From Motilimonas cestriensis (GTDB lineage Bacteria; Pseudomonadota; Gammaproteobacteria; Enterobacterales; CBDFNC01): a stretch of 64,000 nt of DNA. The notes beneath the pieces are model-generated. The model was given only the letters and a program-made list of their open reading frames with translations, was not told the origin of the DNA and did no database searches. This document shows positions 23,761 through 32,699 of this stretch, one piece after another. The position numbers and the translations under genes are program-made. Location of the stretch: assembly GCF_021295315.1 (NCBI RefSeq), contig NZ_JAIMJA010000001.1:1-64000 (forward strand), read 5' to 3'. Position 1 is the stretch's first letter. Every line of letters starts with the position of its first letter.

Positions 23761-25431
23761 ATGCTCGCGAAGATAACTAAACTATCCACCGCACTTTTGT
23801 TAGGTTTTTCTCTAACTGCACCATCAGTCAATGCGGCTGACCAAGTCTCCCTGACCATAGTGTCTGAGTTTCGTCCTCTTTGGCAACGCAACTTTAACCC
23901 TTTTGCCGCGACCGACCGCTTACCAACGACCATGCAATTCATTTACGAGCCGCTGGTAGTATTTAACGAAATGAAAGGCGGCACTCCCCATTATCGTTTG
24001 GCCAAAAAGCACTATTTTTCAGATGATTTAATGTCGTTATATTTTGATCTTCGCGAAGACGTGAAATGGTCTGATGGCACACCGTTTACCGCAGACGATG
24101 TCGTTTATTCTCTCAACCTAGCAGCCAAAGGCGGCAAAACAGACGTACAAGGTTTATCCAGTCATATTCTCAGCGTACATAAACTTTCAGACTATAGAGT
24201 AGAAGTGAAGCTGACCCAGGTAAATACCGGCATCGATACCCAAATTGTTCGAGCCCCTATCGTACCGAGACATATTTTCAGTAAAGCTGGCGACTTAACC
24301 ACCTTCAAAAATGAAAACCCGGTGGGTACAGGGCCATTTACCAACATAGAAGTGTTCTCTTGGCAGGTTTATACCCAGTGTCGAAATCCTTATTACTATG
24401 ACAATGACAACCTTGCCATTGATTGCTTAAAAAGCCCGATTATTCAAAACAACAAACAATTATTGGCGGCGGCCATTAAAGGCCGTTTAGATTGGACTTC
24501 TTCATTTATACCAAACATTGAAGAAGTGCTTCTTAGTAAAAACGCCAGTACTAAATACTGGTTCCCCGCAGCGGGCTCGGCCTCATTTATGGTGAACTTT
24601 AAAACCCCAAATGAGAACAACCGCAAAGCCTTTAACGACATTCAATTTCGCCGCGCCTTCTCAATGGCCATGGATAGAGAAAAAATTGTCAATGTGGCTG
24701 GGGCGGGTTATTGGTCAGTCAATGAATATCCATCCGGTTTAGGCGATCAATTTAAGGCCTGGGCTGACCCACAAGTTAAAAGTAAGTATGGTAAGTTCAA
24801 CAAATTTGATATTGCTGGTGCACAAATCTTACTATCAACTGCAGGGTATCGCGATATTGATGGTGATGGCTTTGTTGAAAACCCCGATGGCAGCAAAATT
24901 GAGTTTGAAATTTTAGTACCTAAAGGTTGGTCGGATCATATTCAAACAGTAGAAATTGGCATTGAAGGATTAAACAAAATAGGTATTAACGCGAAGATCA
25001 GCACACCTGAATTTGGTGTGTTAAATGAATTAGTGAAAAGCGCCGATTTTGATGCCGCTTTTACCAACTATTTTGCCGGCGCTAACCCACATCGTTATTA
25101 CTACACCGCTTTTCATTCTGAACAAATGGATAAAGCGCGTTTCGGTGGCCATCACTATATAGATAAAGATCTCGATAAGTTGATTGATTCATTCAACCAA
25201 ACTGCCGATGAGCAAGAAAAACTAAACATTATGCATCGTATTGAGAACTACATCGGTGAGCGTCAAATTACCATGCCAGTGTTTAGTTCAAACTTTAACT
25301 TCCAATATGATGATGTCAGCTTTAAAGGATGGTTTAGTGCTAACAATCCCAAAGCAATTCCTGTAGTTTGGCCCGATACGCCAGAGCGTTTACTTCATGT
25401 GCTTGATATTGAGCCAGTAAAAACGCAATAA
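23761..25431 (+). CDS. ABC transporter substrate-binding protein, family 5
   Basis: The 556-aa periplasmic protein has a 25-residue signal peptide and the SBP_bac_5 layout: YEPLVVFNEM, LREDVKWSDGTPFTADDVVYSLN (the family motif near residue 100-122), and FRRAFSMAMDREKIVNVAGAGYW. Family-5 proteins bind di/oligopeptides, nickel, or oligosaccharides; the motif DIDGDGFVENPDG is common in the sugar-binding branch, so a saccharide is possible. The following genes are a YnjCD-like permease and ATPase rather than the usual Dpp/Opp BCDF set. A strong stem-loop lies right after its stop, which would favour higher expression of this gene. Confidence 0.88.
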   Translation: MLAKITKLSTALLLGFSLTAPSVNAADQVSLTIVSEFRPLWQRNFNPFAATDRLPTTMQFIYEPLVVFNEMKGGTPHYRLAKKHYFSDDLMSLYFDLREDVKWSDGTPFTADDVVYSLNLAAKGGKTDVQGLSSHILSVHKLSDYRVEVKLTQVNTGIDTQIVRAPIVPRHIFSKAGDLTTFKNENPVGTGPFTNIEVFSWQVYTQCRNPYYYDNDNLAIDCLKSPIIQNNKQLLAAAIKGRLDWTSSFIPNIEEVLLSKNASTKYWFPAAGSASFMVNFKTPNENNRKAFNDIQFRRAFSMAMDREKIVNVAGAGYWSVNEYPSGLGDQFKAWADPQVKSKYGKFNKFDIAGAQILLSTAGYRDIDGDGFVENPDGSKIEFEILVPKGWSDHIQTVEIGIEGLNKIGINAKISTPEFGVLNELVKSADFDAAFTNYFAGANPHRYYYTAFHSEQMDKARFGGHHYIDKDLDKLIDSFNQTADEQEKLNIMHRIENYIGERQITMPVFSSNFNFQYDDVSFKGWFSANNPKAIPVVWPDTPERLLHVLDIEPVKTQ

Positions 25432-25440
25432 GCCGACATA

Positions 25441-25461
25441 GCGCCTGCTTTATGCAGGCGC
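25441..25461 (+). terminator. Intercistronic stem-loop after binding-protein gene
   Basis: GCGCCTGC (25441-25448) and GCAGGCGC (25454-25461) form a perfect 8-bp GC-rich stem with loop TTTAT, 10 bases past the stop. There is no T-run after it, so it probably attenuates or stabilises the mRNA rather than fully terminating, as often seen after binding-protein genes. Confidence 0.6.
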
Positions 25462-25509
25462 ATTAGTTTCACCTTCTAAAGACCAAGGATAGCGATCATT
25501 CTTTCCCGC

Positions 25510-27204
25510 TTGTCTTTTTGGCTGCTGGCCTTTTGTTTCATCGCCCTATTCTTGTTGCCACTGGCTATCGGGCTTTTCGGTACACTATTACCCGCACTTA
25601 ATTATCTCCCCAGCTTAGGTCATAACGAGTTATCAACCACGGCTTTTTCAACACTGTTTAATCATCCAACTACTTTTAGCGCGACGTGGTTAACTTTGCG
25701 AGTCGGCTGGATCAGTACATTTATTTCGCTGTGTTTAGCTTTGTTTTTATTTGCCTGCTTTTATTTGCGGCCCAGCTGGCGTTGGATCAATGCCGCTTTA
25801 AGCCCAGTGCTGGCAACCCCCCACGCCGCATTGGCCGTTGGCTTAAGTTTTGTTATTGCGCCTTCCGGTTGGCTATTACGATTAACGTCTCCGGCTTTAA
25901 CCGGCTTTGACTACCCGCCAAATTGGCAAACCACACAAGATCCTTGGGGTGTATCACTGATCTTGTTAATGGTATTAAAAGAAACCCCATTTCTGCTGTT
26001 AATGTTACTGTCGGCAGCCAAGAGTGTGCCGATTAAGCAAACTATTACGTTGGCACAAAGTATGGGCTATCACAGCAGCATAGCTTGGTTAAAATTGGTG
26101 CTACCGCAACTATTACCGCCACTGCGTTTACCCATCTGTGCGGTGCTGGCATGGTCGTTAAGCGCAGTGGATGTGAGCGTGATCTTAGGCCCATCAACTC
26201 CGCCAACGTTATCTGTATTGGTTTACTCTTGGTTTAATGACGCTGATATTGCTCTGCGCCTGCAAGGCGCTGCAGGCGCCATTTGGTTGTTAGGCCTCAA
26301 TTTAGCCTCAATCGCCGTGTTATTTGTACTGCCTCGTATCGCTTGGCCTTGGCTGCAAGGTTGGTTAGTTAATGGTCAACGCCGCGGCCTATTAAGCCAT
26401 ATCAATAAATTAGGCACTGCCGTAGCAGTTAGCTATTTAATTTTAATTATCAGTAGCTTATTTGTCTTAGCTATTTGGTCTATCACCAAGCAATGGCGCT
26501 TTCCCGACCCGCTCCCTAGTCAATGGCGCTTGAGATACTGGCAACAGACCTTAGACCAATTTAGCCCTACCTTGATCAATAGCTTAAGTTTGGCTCTGCT
26601 CAGTGCGGCTATTGCATTACTGCTCTCGGTGGTTATTTTAGAATTAGAAACACGTCAGGCACAAATTGCCAAACACCGCGCTAATCCGCTGCGTTATGTG
26701 GCGTTGTTTTATTTGCCTTTGCTTATTCCTGATATTGCTTATCTATTTGGTATTCAGGTCAGTTTAGTTTTCACCGGCCTTGATGGGCAATATTTGCCGT
26801 TACTGTGGGGCCATTTGATGTTTGTATTGCCTTATTGTTTTTTGTCATTAGCACCTTATTACCGCCGCTTCGACTCACGGTATTGGCACCAAGCCATGCT
26901 ATTGAGTGGCAGCCCATGGCGCAGCTTTTTCCAAATAAAATTAATGATGTTGCTCCCTGCTTTATTCAGTAGTCTCGCTTTAGGCTTTACCGTCAGCATG
27001 ACATTATACCTGCCAACTTTATTTATTGGCGGCGGACGCTTCCCTACCCTTGCCACCGAGCTAGTCGCATTGGTCGCAGGTGCTGACAGGCGCTTAATCG
27101 CTGTATATGCACTGCTGTTACAAGGTTTACCCTTGCTAATGTTTGTTGCGGCCCTCGCTTTGCCGAGGATAATTTTCCGCCATCGCAAAGGCATGCGAAT
27201 TTAA
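25510..27204 (+). CDS. YnjC-like ABC transporter permease (two fused permease domains)
   Basis: The 564-aa protein has two BPD_transp_1 permease halves in one chain, with about twelve membrane helices. The first EAA-like loop is SMGYHSSIAWLKLVLPQLLP, followed by LSAVDVSVILGPSTPPTLSV. The second is LSGSPWRSFFQIKLMMLLPA. This is the ThiP/YnjC architecture. The start is uncertain: TTG 25510 is 20 bases after an AAGGA, whereas ATT 25498 would be about 8 bases after it, a rare but possible start. The ATPase gene follows after 58 bases. Its normal partner would be a YnjB-like binding protein, which is not present; a family-5 binding protein precedes it instead. Confidence 0.82.
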   Translation: MSFWLLAFCFIALFLLPLAIGLFGTLLPALNYLPSLGHNELSTTAFSTLFNHPTTFSATWLTLRVGWISTFISLCLALFLFACFYLRPSWRWINAALSPVLATPHAALAVGLSFVIAPSGWLLRLTSPALTGFDYPPNWQTTQDPWGVSLILLMVLKETPFLLLMLLSAAKSVPIKQTITLAQSMGYHSSIAWLKLVLPQLLPPLRLPICAVLAWSLSAVDVSVILGPSTPPTLSVLVYSWFNDADIALRLQGAAGAIWLLGLNLASIAVLFVLPRIAWPWLQGWLVNGQRRGLLSHINKLGTAVAVSYLILIISSLFVLAIWSITKQWRFPDPLPSQWRLRYWQQTLDQFSPTLINSLSLALLSAAIALLLSVVILELETRQAQIAKHRANPLRYVALFYLPLLIPDIAYLFGIQVSLVFTGLDGQYLPLLWGHLMFVLPYCFLSLAPYYRRFDSRYWHQAMLLSGSPWRSFFQIKLMMLLPALFSSLALGFTVSMTLYLPTLFIGGGRFPTLATELVALVAGADRRLIAVYALLLQGLPLLMFVAALALPRIIFRHRKGMRI

Positions 27205-27262
27205 ACAGCTGGCTTCAATTGTGATAAACAACGACCCCAGCAGTCATAAAGGATTAAACAAT

Positions 27263-27892
27263 ATGCGTTTTTGCTGTGAACAATTTTCAATCACACTTGA
27301 AGGCAAAGTCTTGTTTGCGCCCCTTAACTTTAATGCACAGGGGGGAGAGCAAGTGTGTATTATGGGGCCAAGTGGCTCAGGCAAATCGACCTTACTAAGC
27401 GCCATCGCTGGCACCATTGAGCCTATTTTTAGATGCCATGGCGACTTACGCTTAAACAATAACTCACTGATTGGGCAAAACTTAGCAAACCGTAAAGTGG
27501 GCATGATGTTTCAAGAAGACTTACTGTTTCCTCACTTGAATGTAGCGCAAAACTTAGCCTTTGCCCTGCCCCAAGGACTCTGCGCTGATCAACGTCGAGA
27601 TAAAATAAACCAAGCTTTAGCTGCAGCTGACATGGCAGGTTTTAATACCCGTGATGTCGCGACTTTATCCGGTGGTCAACGTTCACGTATCAGCTTGCTA
27701 CGCACCTTACTGGCTGAGCCCAAGTTATTGCTATTGGACGAGCCGTTTGCAAAGTTAGATAAACCCTTACGGCAGAGTTTTCGTCAATTTGTACTCAGCC
27801 ATATTCAAGCCGCACAAATCCCTGCGATCTTGGTCAGCCATGATTTAAGTGATGCTGAGGATTGTCAGGTAGTTGAGTTATGTATACCATAG
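27263..27892 (+). CDS. YnjD-like ABC transporter ATP-binding protein
   Basis: The start is ATG 27263, preceded by AAAGGA at 9 nt; a longer frame from 27221 has no ribosome site. The 209-aa ATPase has Walker A MGPSGSGKSTLLSAI, Q-loop GMMFQEDLLFPHL, signature LSGGQRSRISLLRTLL, Walker B LLLLDEPFAKLD and an H-loop ILVSHDLSDAE. The pattern and short length are like E. coli YnjD. With the preceding fused permease it makes an importer whose substrate is unknown (YnjBCD in E. coli is also uncharacterised, perhaps thiamine-like). Confidence 0.88.
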   Translation: MRFCCEQFSITLEGKVLFAPLNFNAQGGEQVCIMGPSGSGKSTLLSAIAGTIEPIFRCHGDLRLNNNSLIGQNLANRKVGMMFQEDLLFPHLNVAQNLAFALPQGLCADQRRDKINQALAAADMAGFNTRDVATLSGGQRSRISLLRTLLAEPKLLLLDEPFAKLDKPLRQSFRQFVLSHIQAAQIPAILVSHDLSDAEDCQVVELCIP

Positions 27893-27944
27893 GACGCCCT
27901 GCAACCACTTAAAATATAAAGAAATTTAGCCTTAGGAAAAACTA

Positions 27945-28679
27945 ATGATAAGCAGACTTGGCCTGATTGCCTTAATGTATTGTTGCCTTAGTTCGGCGCA
28001 AGCTGAAATCATTTATGATCAGTCTAGAAGTCGGTCTATTCCAATCGAGGTATCATATCCTGTTCAGAAAGCGAGTTGTCAGCCTCAACAACCGTGTTCC
28101 GTTGCATTTCTCAGTGCCGGCTATGGTGTACCTCATACTCATTACCAATTTTTAACCAAGCAACTCATTGAACTCGGTTATTTGGTTATCGCAATTGGCC
28201 ATGAGCTCGCGGGCGACCCTGCGCTATCGGTCACAGGGGATCTTTTTGCAACCAGAAGTGAAAATTGGCACCGTGGCGCAACTACCCTTAACTTTCTCAG
28301 AAACGAGCTGCAACCGCGCTTTTCTCATTATGATTTTAATAACTTGCTATTAATCGGTCATTCTAATGGCGGAGATATTTCAGCTTGGCTCGGTAATGAG
28401 GGAAAACCTTATATTAAGTCAATCATAACTTTAGATCATCGACGCGTACCTTTACCACGCTCAGCTTCAATTAAAGTGCTTTCAATTCGTGCTAGTGATT
28501 TTCCTGCTGATAAAGGGGTGCTGCCTTCTGAGCGGGAGATGAGTCGCGATGGCAGCTGCGTCATCACTATCCCGAAAGCAAAACATAATGATATGTCAGA
28601 TCAAGGACCACAATGGTTAAAGAGTCGTATCAACAGTGTTGTTAAGCTATTTTTACAGAGTCAGTCTTGTCCAAACTAA
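27945..28679 (+). CDS. Secreted alpha/beta hydrolase
   Basis: The 244-aa protein has a signal peptide (about residues 1-20, ending SSAQA). Its alpha/beta fold has the nucleophile elbow GHSNGG (Ser near residue 139), an early oxyanion region (FLSAGYGVPHTHYQFL), and a C-terminal KAKHNDMSD that supplies the catalytic His. The acid may be the Asp in RASDFPAD. This fits an esterase or dienelactone-hydrolase-like enzyme of unknown substrate. AGGAAAA precedes the ATG. It may be a separate unit 52 bases after the ATPase gene. Confidence 0.8.
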   Translation: MISRLGLIALMYCCLSSAQAEIIYDQSRSRSIPIEVSYPVQKASCQPQQPCSVAFLSAGYGVPHTHYQFLTKQLIELGYLVIAIGHELAGDPALSVTGDLFATRSENWHRGATTLNFLRNELQPRFSHYDFNNLLLIGHSNGGDISAWLGNEGKPYIKSIITLDHRRVPLPRSASIKVLSIRASDFPADKGVLPSEREMSRDGSCVITIPKAKHNDMSDQGPQWLKSRINSVVKLFLQSQSCPN

Positions 28680-28745
28680 TTCCTGACAATCACCATTACA
28701 AAACCGCCTAAAAATCAATCCACATTAGGTTCAATCGAGGTCAAC

Positions 28746-29306
28746 TTGAAAACTCAAATTTATTGCTTGATGCTGTTATTTGTTACCGCAGCTGCAATGG
28801 CAGTGGATGAGAAGGTAAACTGCACGAGTGATACAAAAGAGCGCATGTTAGTGCTGCCAGCACCTCTAAACAGCATTGCCCGCATTGAATGTGGCTTGTT
28901 TGGCCAATCTATTGTCGCCAATGAACAGTGGACTTGGACACAAAGTATGCCTTATACCCATGGATTACCAGGTGGTATACCCGCCATCGGGACAGCGCGT
29001 TTATCAGCAGTATTAATGCAAGGGAATGAAGCTGAACTGGCCTACTTCACGCAAATATCCGTCTCTTCTCTACCAATAACAGCGCTAAAACAACAATCGA
29101 TGGCAGAGTTAGCGTCCTTGGTTGATGCTGACATTAACCAAATAACTAAGCTATTCCACATCACCACAATCAACCAACTAGGTGATAAAAATACCTTAAT
29201 CGCCTTAGAATATACTGACGAGTCTTATCGTTTTTTTGATGCCAACGAACGCGGTGATGTCATCATGCCAAAATTTAGTGCTTTCAAGCGTCCGCAGCGC
29301 CATTAA
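28746..29306 (+). CDS. Secreted hypothetical protein
   Basis: The start is TTG 28746, supported by GAGG 5 nt upstream. The 186-aa product has a signal peptide of about 19 residues (ending AAAMA), then a small domain with two Cys (VNCTSD; IECGLFG) that may form a disulfide. I do not recognise a family. It follows the hydrolase gene by 66 bases in the same direction, so the two may be expressed together, and both are exported. Confidence 0.65.
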   Translation: MKTQIYCLMLLFVTAAAMAVDEKVNCTSDTKERMLVLPAPLNSIARIECGLFGQSIVANEQWTWTQSMPYTHGLPGGIPAIGTARLSAVLMQGNEAELAYFTQISVSSLPITALKQQSMAELASLVDADINQITKLFHITTINQLGDKNTLIALEYTDESYRFFDANERGDVIMPKFSAFKRPQRH

Positions 29307-29529
29307 AAAATAGCCATGTTCAAGGTGATTGCCGTTAGTGAATTTACATCCAAGCAAACTATCTAATAAAACACTTGGTTTTTCTCAACGTAACAGCGGT
29401 TTTATCATAATTAATCATAAACAATTACCGAGATGTGCTGAGTGCCGCATTAATCGCGCTTGGCTCGCAAGGTGAATGTCTTAGGCCTGTGCTAGGATTT
29501 ATTCATACTTAATTGAAATATTTGATGAA

Positions 29530-31218
29530 ATGGCATTTTTACCATGCTCAATTTTGACCGCTGCTCGGATCACGTTATACAGCCTTGTGTTATTGTTCGT
29601 CATTTGCATTCCGGTCACTGGCTTTGCCTCCCCCTCCGCCACACTTGTTGGCAACGAAACGGTGGTTATTGACGATGTTGAACTTTGGCGAGCGATAGAT
29701 CTAAAAAACCATGCAGTACCTGTGTCATTAACTGATTTAAGCCAATTATTCGCACATGCAAATGCGTTAAACGCTTCCTTAACAAATCAGTCCGGCGCTT
29801 ATCTAGCGCGCCTGACATTGACAAACAGCGAGGACCGCGCCAGTAGCCGCTTTTTTCGTATTAATGCCAATTTTGTTGATATAGGGCTCGGCTTTTGGCA
29901 GTCCAATCAAACAACATCACTGCACCAAGTGGATTTTTCCCAGCACCATGACACCAACAATCCAAAATTAATGCACGCCCAAGCATTTGAACTCACATTA
30001 AACCCCAATGAAAGTGGTGAACTTTGGCTTTATATCAAAGCTGACCATTATGCTAAGCCGCTTACACTCAAGATCATTAGCAGCCAGCACTTTTTCCAGC
30101 AAATGTTTATGACTAACGCACTGACGATTTTTTCTATTGCTACCATGCTAGCGTTAGCCATTATCGCACTGGCCTTATACATAAAAACACGTTTAACCGT
30201 TACCCTTGCCTGCTCCGGCTATATTGGTTTACATGGTTTAGGTTGGGCGGCCGCCTCTGGCTTGATTGATGATCTGTTTAATATTCAGGTTATTAATACT
30301 ACTTACCTTGGTATGATTTTATTTCCATTTGCCATAGCGGCAGCCTGTCAATTCACTAAACTTCTGTTTAATATGAATTATCACCGAAAGTCATGGGCAA
30401 AATTATTTAATTATGTGGCACTGGCTTGTATATTTTTTGGCGTGGTGACTCCTTTTGTTCCTTTCTCAATATCATTTGCCATCGCCCATATCATTGCTGT
30501 GCTTTGGGTACCATTAGCCATTTTAACCGGCTTTAAAATGATGATATTTAATGATTTCAGAGCAAAGTATTACCTCATTGGTAACATTTTGTATGGCGCA
30601 TCTTTAATCTACTATATGCTTTCTCATAGCCCATTATTGCCAGCAGCAAGTCAAGCCGAGCTGGTGGTATTAGTAGCCCTCGCTGCCGATTGTATTTGTA
30701 TTTTGCTGTCATTAGCCACTTGGTTACAGCATAAAAAACAAGATTACAGCCGCGCTTACAGCCAAGCTCGTATCGACCCTCTTACTCATGCGGGTAATCG
30801 ACACGCATTGAATGAAGCATTAGCAAAATTGCCCAAGCATTATCTTGTCTGTTTTATTGATTATGATGGTGTAAAAACCATTAATGACAAACAGGGCCAT
30901 GGTAAAGGTGACGAGCTATTACAATTTGGTACCCAACTCATGAATGAGGCGTTTAGGGGAGAAGGCGACATTTTTCGCACCGGCGGCGATGAGTTTATCT
31001 GCTTATTTAGCCTAAAATCTGCCAATCAATTTACACCAACGATACAAAACATTAAGCAGATGATCACAGACTGCCAAGTACGCTTACACGAAAAGTGGCC
31101 CACTAGCGGTATCAGTTACGGTATTGCAAGCTCTTTGGAAAGTGCGAACCAATCACAATGCTTAGCCCTAGCAGACCAGCGCATGTACCAACAAAAACGC
31201 AGTAAAAAAACGATATAA
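29530..31218 (+). CDS. Diguanylate cyclase with 7TM-DISM sensor region
   Basis: The 562-aa inner-membrane protein makes cyclic di-GMP. It has an N-terminal signal or anchor, an extracytoplasmic 7TMR-DISM-extracellular-type beta domain (VELWRAIDLKNHAVPVSLTD; SNQTTSLHQVDFSQH), seven membrane helices (about residues 190-400), and a C-terminal GGDEF domain (RIDPLTHAGNRHAL; GGDEF at 485-489). The active-site motif is intact. The inhibitory RxxD motif is not in its usual register, so product inhibition may be weak. The ribosome site is poor, so the start could be slightly different. Confidence 0.9.
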   Translation: MAFLPCSILTAARITLYSLVLLFVICIPVTGFASPSATLVGNETVVIDDVELWRAIDLKNHAVPVSLTDLSQLFAHANALNASLTNQSGAYLARLTLTNSEDRASSRFFRINANFVDIGLGFWQSNQTTSLHQVDFSQHHDTNNPKLMHAQAFELTLNPNESGELWLYIKADHYAKPLTLKIISSQHFFQQMFMTNALTIFSIATMLALAIIALALYIKTRLTVTLACSGYIGLHGLGWAAASGLIDDLFNIQVINTTYLGMILFPFAIAAACQFTKLLFNMNYHRKSWAKLFNYVALACIFFGVVTPFVPFSISFAIAHIIAVLWVPLAILTGFKMMIFNDFRAKYYLIGNILYGASLIYYMLSHSPLLPAASQAELVVLVALAADCICILLSLATWLQHKKQDYSRAYSQARIDPLTHAGNRHALNEALAKLPKHYLVCFIDYDGVKTINDKQGHGKGDELLQFGTQLMNEAFRGEGDIFRTGGDEFICLFSLKSANQFTPTIQNIKQMITDCQVRLHEKWPTSGISYGIASSLESANQSQCLALADQRMYQQKRSKKTI

Positions 31219-31284
31219 CTCAGTAAGTAAAACGCTATGATTGGGTACTAGCAACGTTATATTTATTACCTAACTGGAGAAGTA

Positions 31285-31737
31285 ATGAAAAAAGTTTTGT
31301 TTCTATGTACTGGCAACTATTATCGTAGCCGCATGGCTGAAGAATATTTTAACCATCTTTGTCAGGAGGCTAATCTAGACTACCACGCTGATTCGCGTGG
31401 TATTTCACAGTCACTAGAAGGCAATGGCAACGTTGGCAATATTGCACACGAAGTGGTTGAGATACTTAAGGCTATCGCAGTTACATGCCATAGCCAAAAC
31501 CGCAAACCAATCAGCGTATCACCCCAAGACTTCGTCGAATATGATCATATTATTGCGCTTGATCGTACTGAGCATTTGCCCATGCTCAACGAAAACTTTG
31601 CCGCGTTTGCTGACAGGGTACACTATCTGAACGTTGGCGATGTACATGTAGAGCCTGTTTATGTGGCCGTGGTTAAATTAGTGAAGCAAATTGACTCGCT
31701 ATTTCATAACTTGAACGCCGGAGATAAAGCGTTTTAG
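31285..31737 (+). CDS. Low-molecular-weight protein tyrosine phosphatase-like protein
   Basis: The 150-aa protein has the P-loop CTGNYYRSR at residues 8-16 (Cys-8, CX5R with Arg-14) and an ALDRTEHL block with the general-acid Asp-93. This is the LMW-PTP/arsenate reductase fold. The rest (ADSRGISQSLEGNGNVGNIAHEV) differs from well-known exopolysaccharide or arsenate enzymes, so the substrate is unknown. GGAGAAGT lies just before the ATG. It lies 66 bases after the diguanylate cyclase gene. Confidence 0.82.
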   Translation: MKKVLFLCTGNYYRSRMAEEYFNHLCQEANLDYHADSRGISQSLEGNGNVGNIAHEVVEILKAIAVTCHSQNRKPISVSPQDFVEYDHIIALDRTEHLPMLNENFAAFADRVHYLNVGDVHVEPVYVAVVKLVKQIDSLFHNLNAGDKAF

Positions 31738-31889
31738 CGTACTGTCCCCTATGGAAAAATTCATCTGACGCGACTAAAAGCAAGATCTTTTCGACCTTCA
31801 TCTAACTTTTAAGCAGCCGCTTTGGCATTACTTAAACTGATAACTAAGCTTTTGGTATCAAAAAGATAGTAAGCTTTTAAGGAAAAGAA

Positions 31890-31949
31890 ATGAGAGCGCT
31901 TTTTTGGATAGTATTACTAAGCACTAAACTGCCCAGTGGTGAGTCTTGA
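31890..31949 (+). CDS. Possible 19-aa peptide
   Basis: ATG 31890 follows AAGGAAAAGAA, a strong ribosome site at about 7 nt, and encodes MRALFWIVLLSTKLPSGES, a short hydrophobic peptide, ending at TGA 31949. A terminator-like hairpin overlaps its end. There is no homology to judge by, so it may be a chance frame or a gene remnant in the 31738-31981 gap. Confidence 0.25.
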   Translation: MRALFWIVLLSTKLPSGES

Positions 31950-31964
31950 AGGGCAGCATTTTTT
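31929..31964 (+). terminator. Terminator-like hairpin with T-run
   Basis: CTGCCC (31929-31934) pairs with GGGCAG (31951-31956) around a 16-nt loop, followed by CATTTTTT. It lies between the phosphatase gene and the convergent GNAT gene, so it would stop plus-strand transcripts. The loop is larger than usual, so efficiency is uncertain. Confidence 0.45.
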
Positions 31965-31981
31965 ACAACAAGCTCAATAAG

Positions 31982-32593
31982 TCAAAACTTGATACCATAA
32001 CCAAACGAATGCTCAAACTGAGCGATTTGGCTAAAGCCCATTTTCTCATAAAAACGGATCGCAGTTTGATTCGATGCCGACACTTCAAGATGCAAACCTG
32101 ACACGTTTAGCTGTTTCAGATTCTCGATAAAGGTTTCCATCAGTTTACGACCAATACCGTGTCCTTGAGTTTCTGGCAGTAAGTTAATGTGAAGATGGGC
32201 CGGATAGTCACGATATTCTGGTCGCGGTTGATAGCCTTGATGAAGATAAGATATTAACTTGTCGTTCAAACTGACTGGAGCCGAGTTAAGTAGCGGAAAT
32301 TGTGCCCTCAGTTGAGGAAACCATTCATTTTCACAACGCTGTGCAAATCTTTGTGAACAACGCGTACCGACGACAAAGCCACAGGGCTTTTCATTATGGG
32401 TTACGATGAAACAAACGTCAGGTTCAAACACCCCATAAGGGGCAGCGTAGAAATGACCTACCAGCTTTTTATCTGCAAATAGATGGGAAGCGTCTTTACC
32501 GCCATCGGCTGTTAATAAGCAAATTTCATACAAGGCACTCAAATCACTTGGCTGATAAGGACGGATCTCAAACGGCAGTTTTTTTGTGGGCAT
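31982..32593 (-). CDS. GNAT family N-acetyltransferase
   Basis: The 203-aa cytoplasmic enzyme has the GNAT acetyl-CoA pocket LLPETQGHGIGRKLMETFIE (Q/RxxGxG type, near residue 138-157) and SASNQTAIRFYEKMGF, the usual C-terminal motif B. The N-terminal FEIRPYQPSDLSALYEICL is the family start. The substrate is unknown; its N-terminal half with YHFY-like aromatic insertions resembles acetyltransferases fused to glycosidases in other species. It converges on the plus-strand phosphatase gene and stands alone on its strand. Confidence 0.88.
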   Translation of the reverse strand: MPTKKLPFEIRPYQPSDLSALYEICLLTADGGKDASHLFADKKLVGHFYAAPYGVFEPDVCFIVTHNEKPCGFVVGTRCSQRFAQRCENEWFPQLRAQFPLLNSAPVSLNDKLISYLHQGYQPRPEYRDYPAHLHINLLPETQGHGIGRKLMETFIENLKQLNVSGLHLEVSASNQTAIRFYEKMGFSQIAQFEHSFGYGIKF

Positions 32594-32699
32594 GTTTTTT
32601 CCAGTACTAGTTTTTTATTTTGAGAATATCCACAAACTCAGTTCATAACAATGCATGAATAAACCATTTTAGCTATAAATAACAATTCATTGATTTAGC

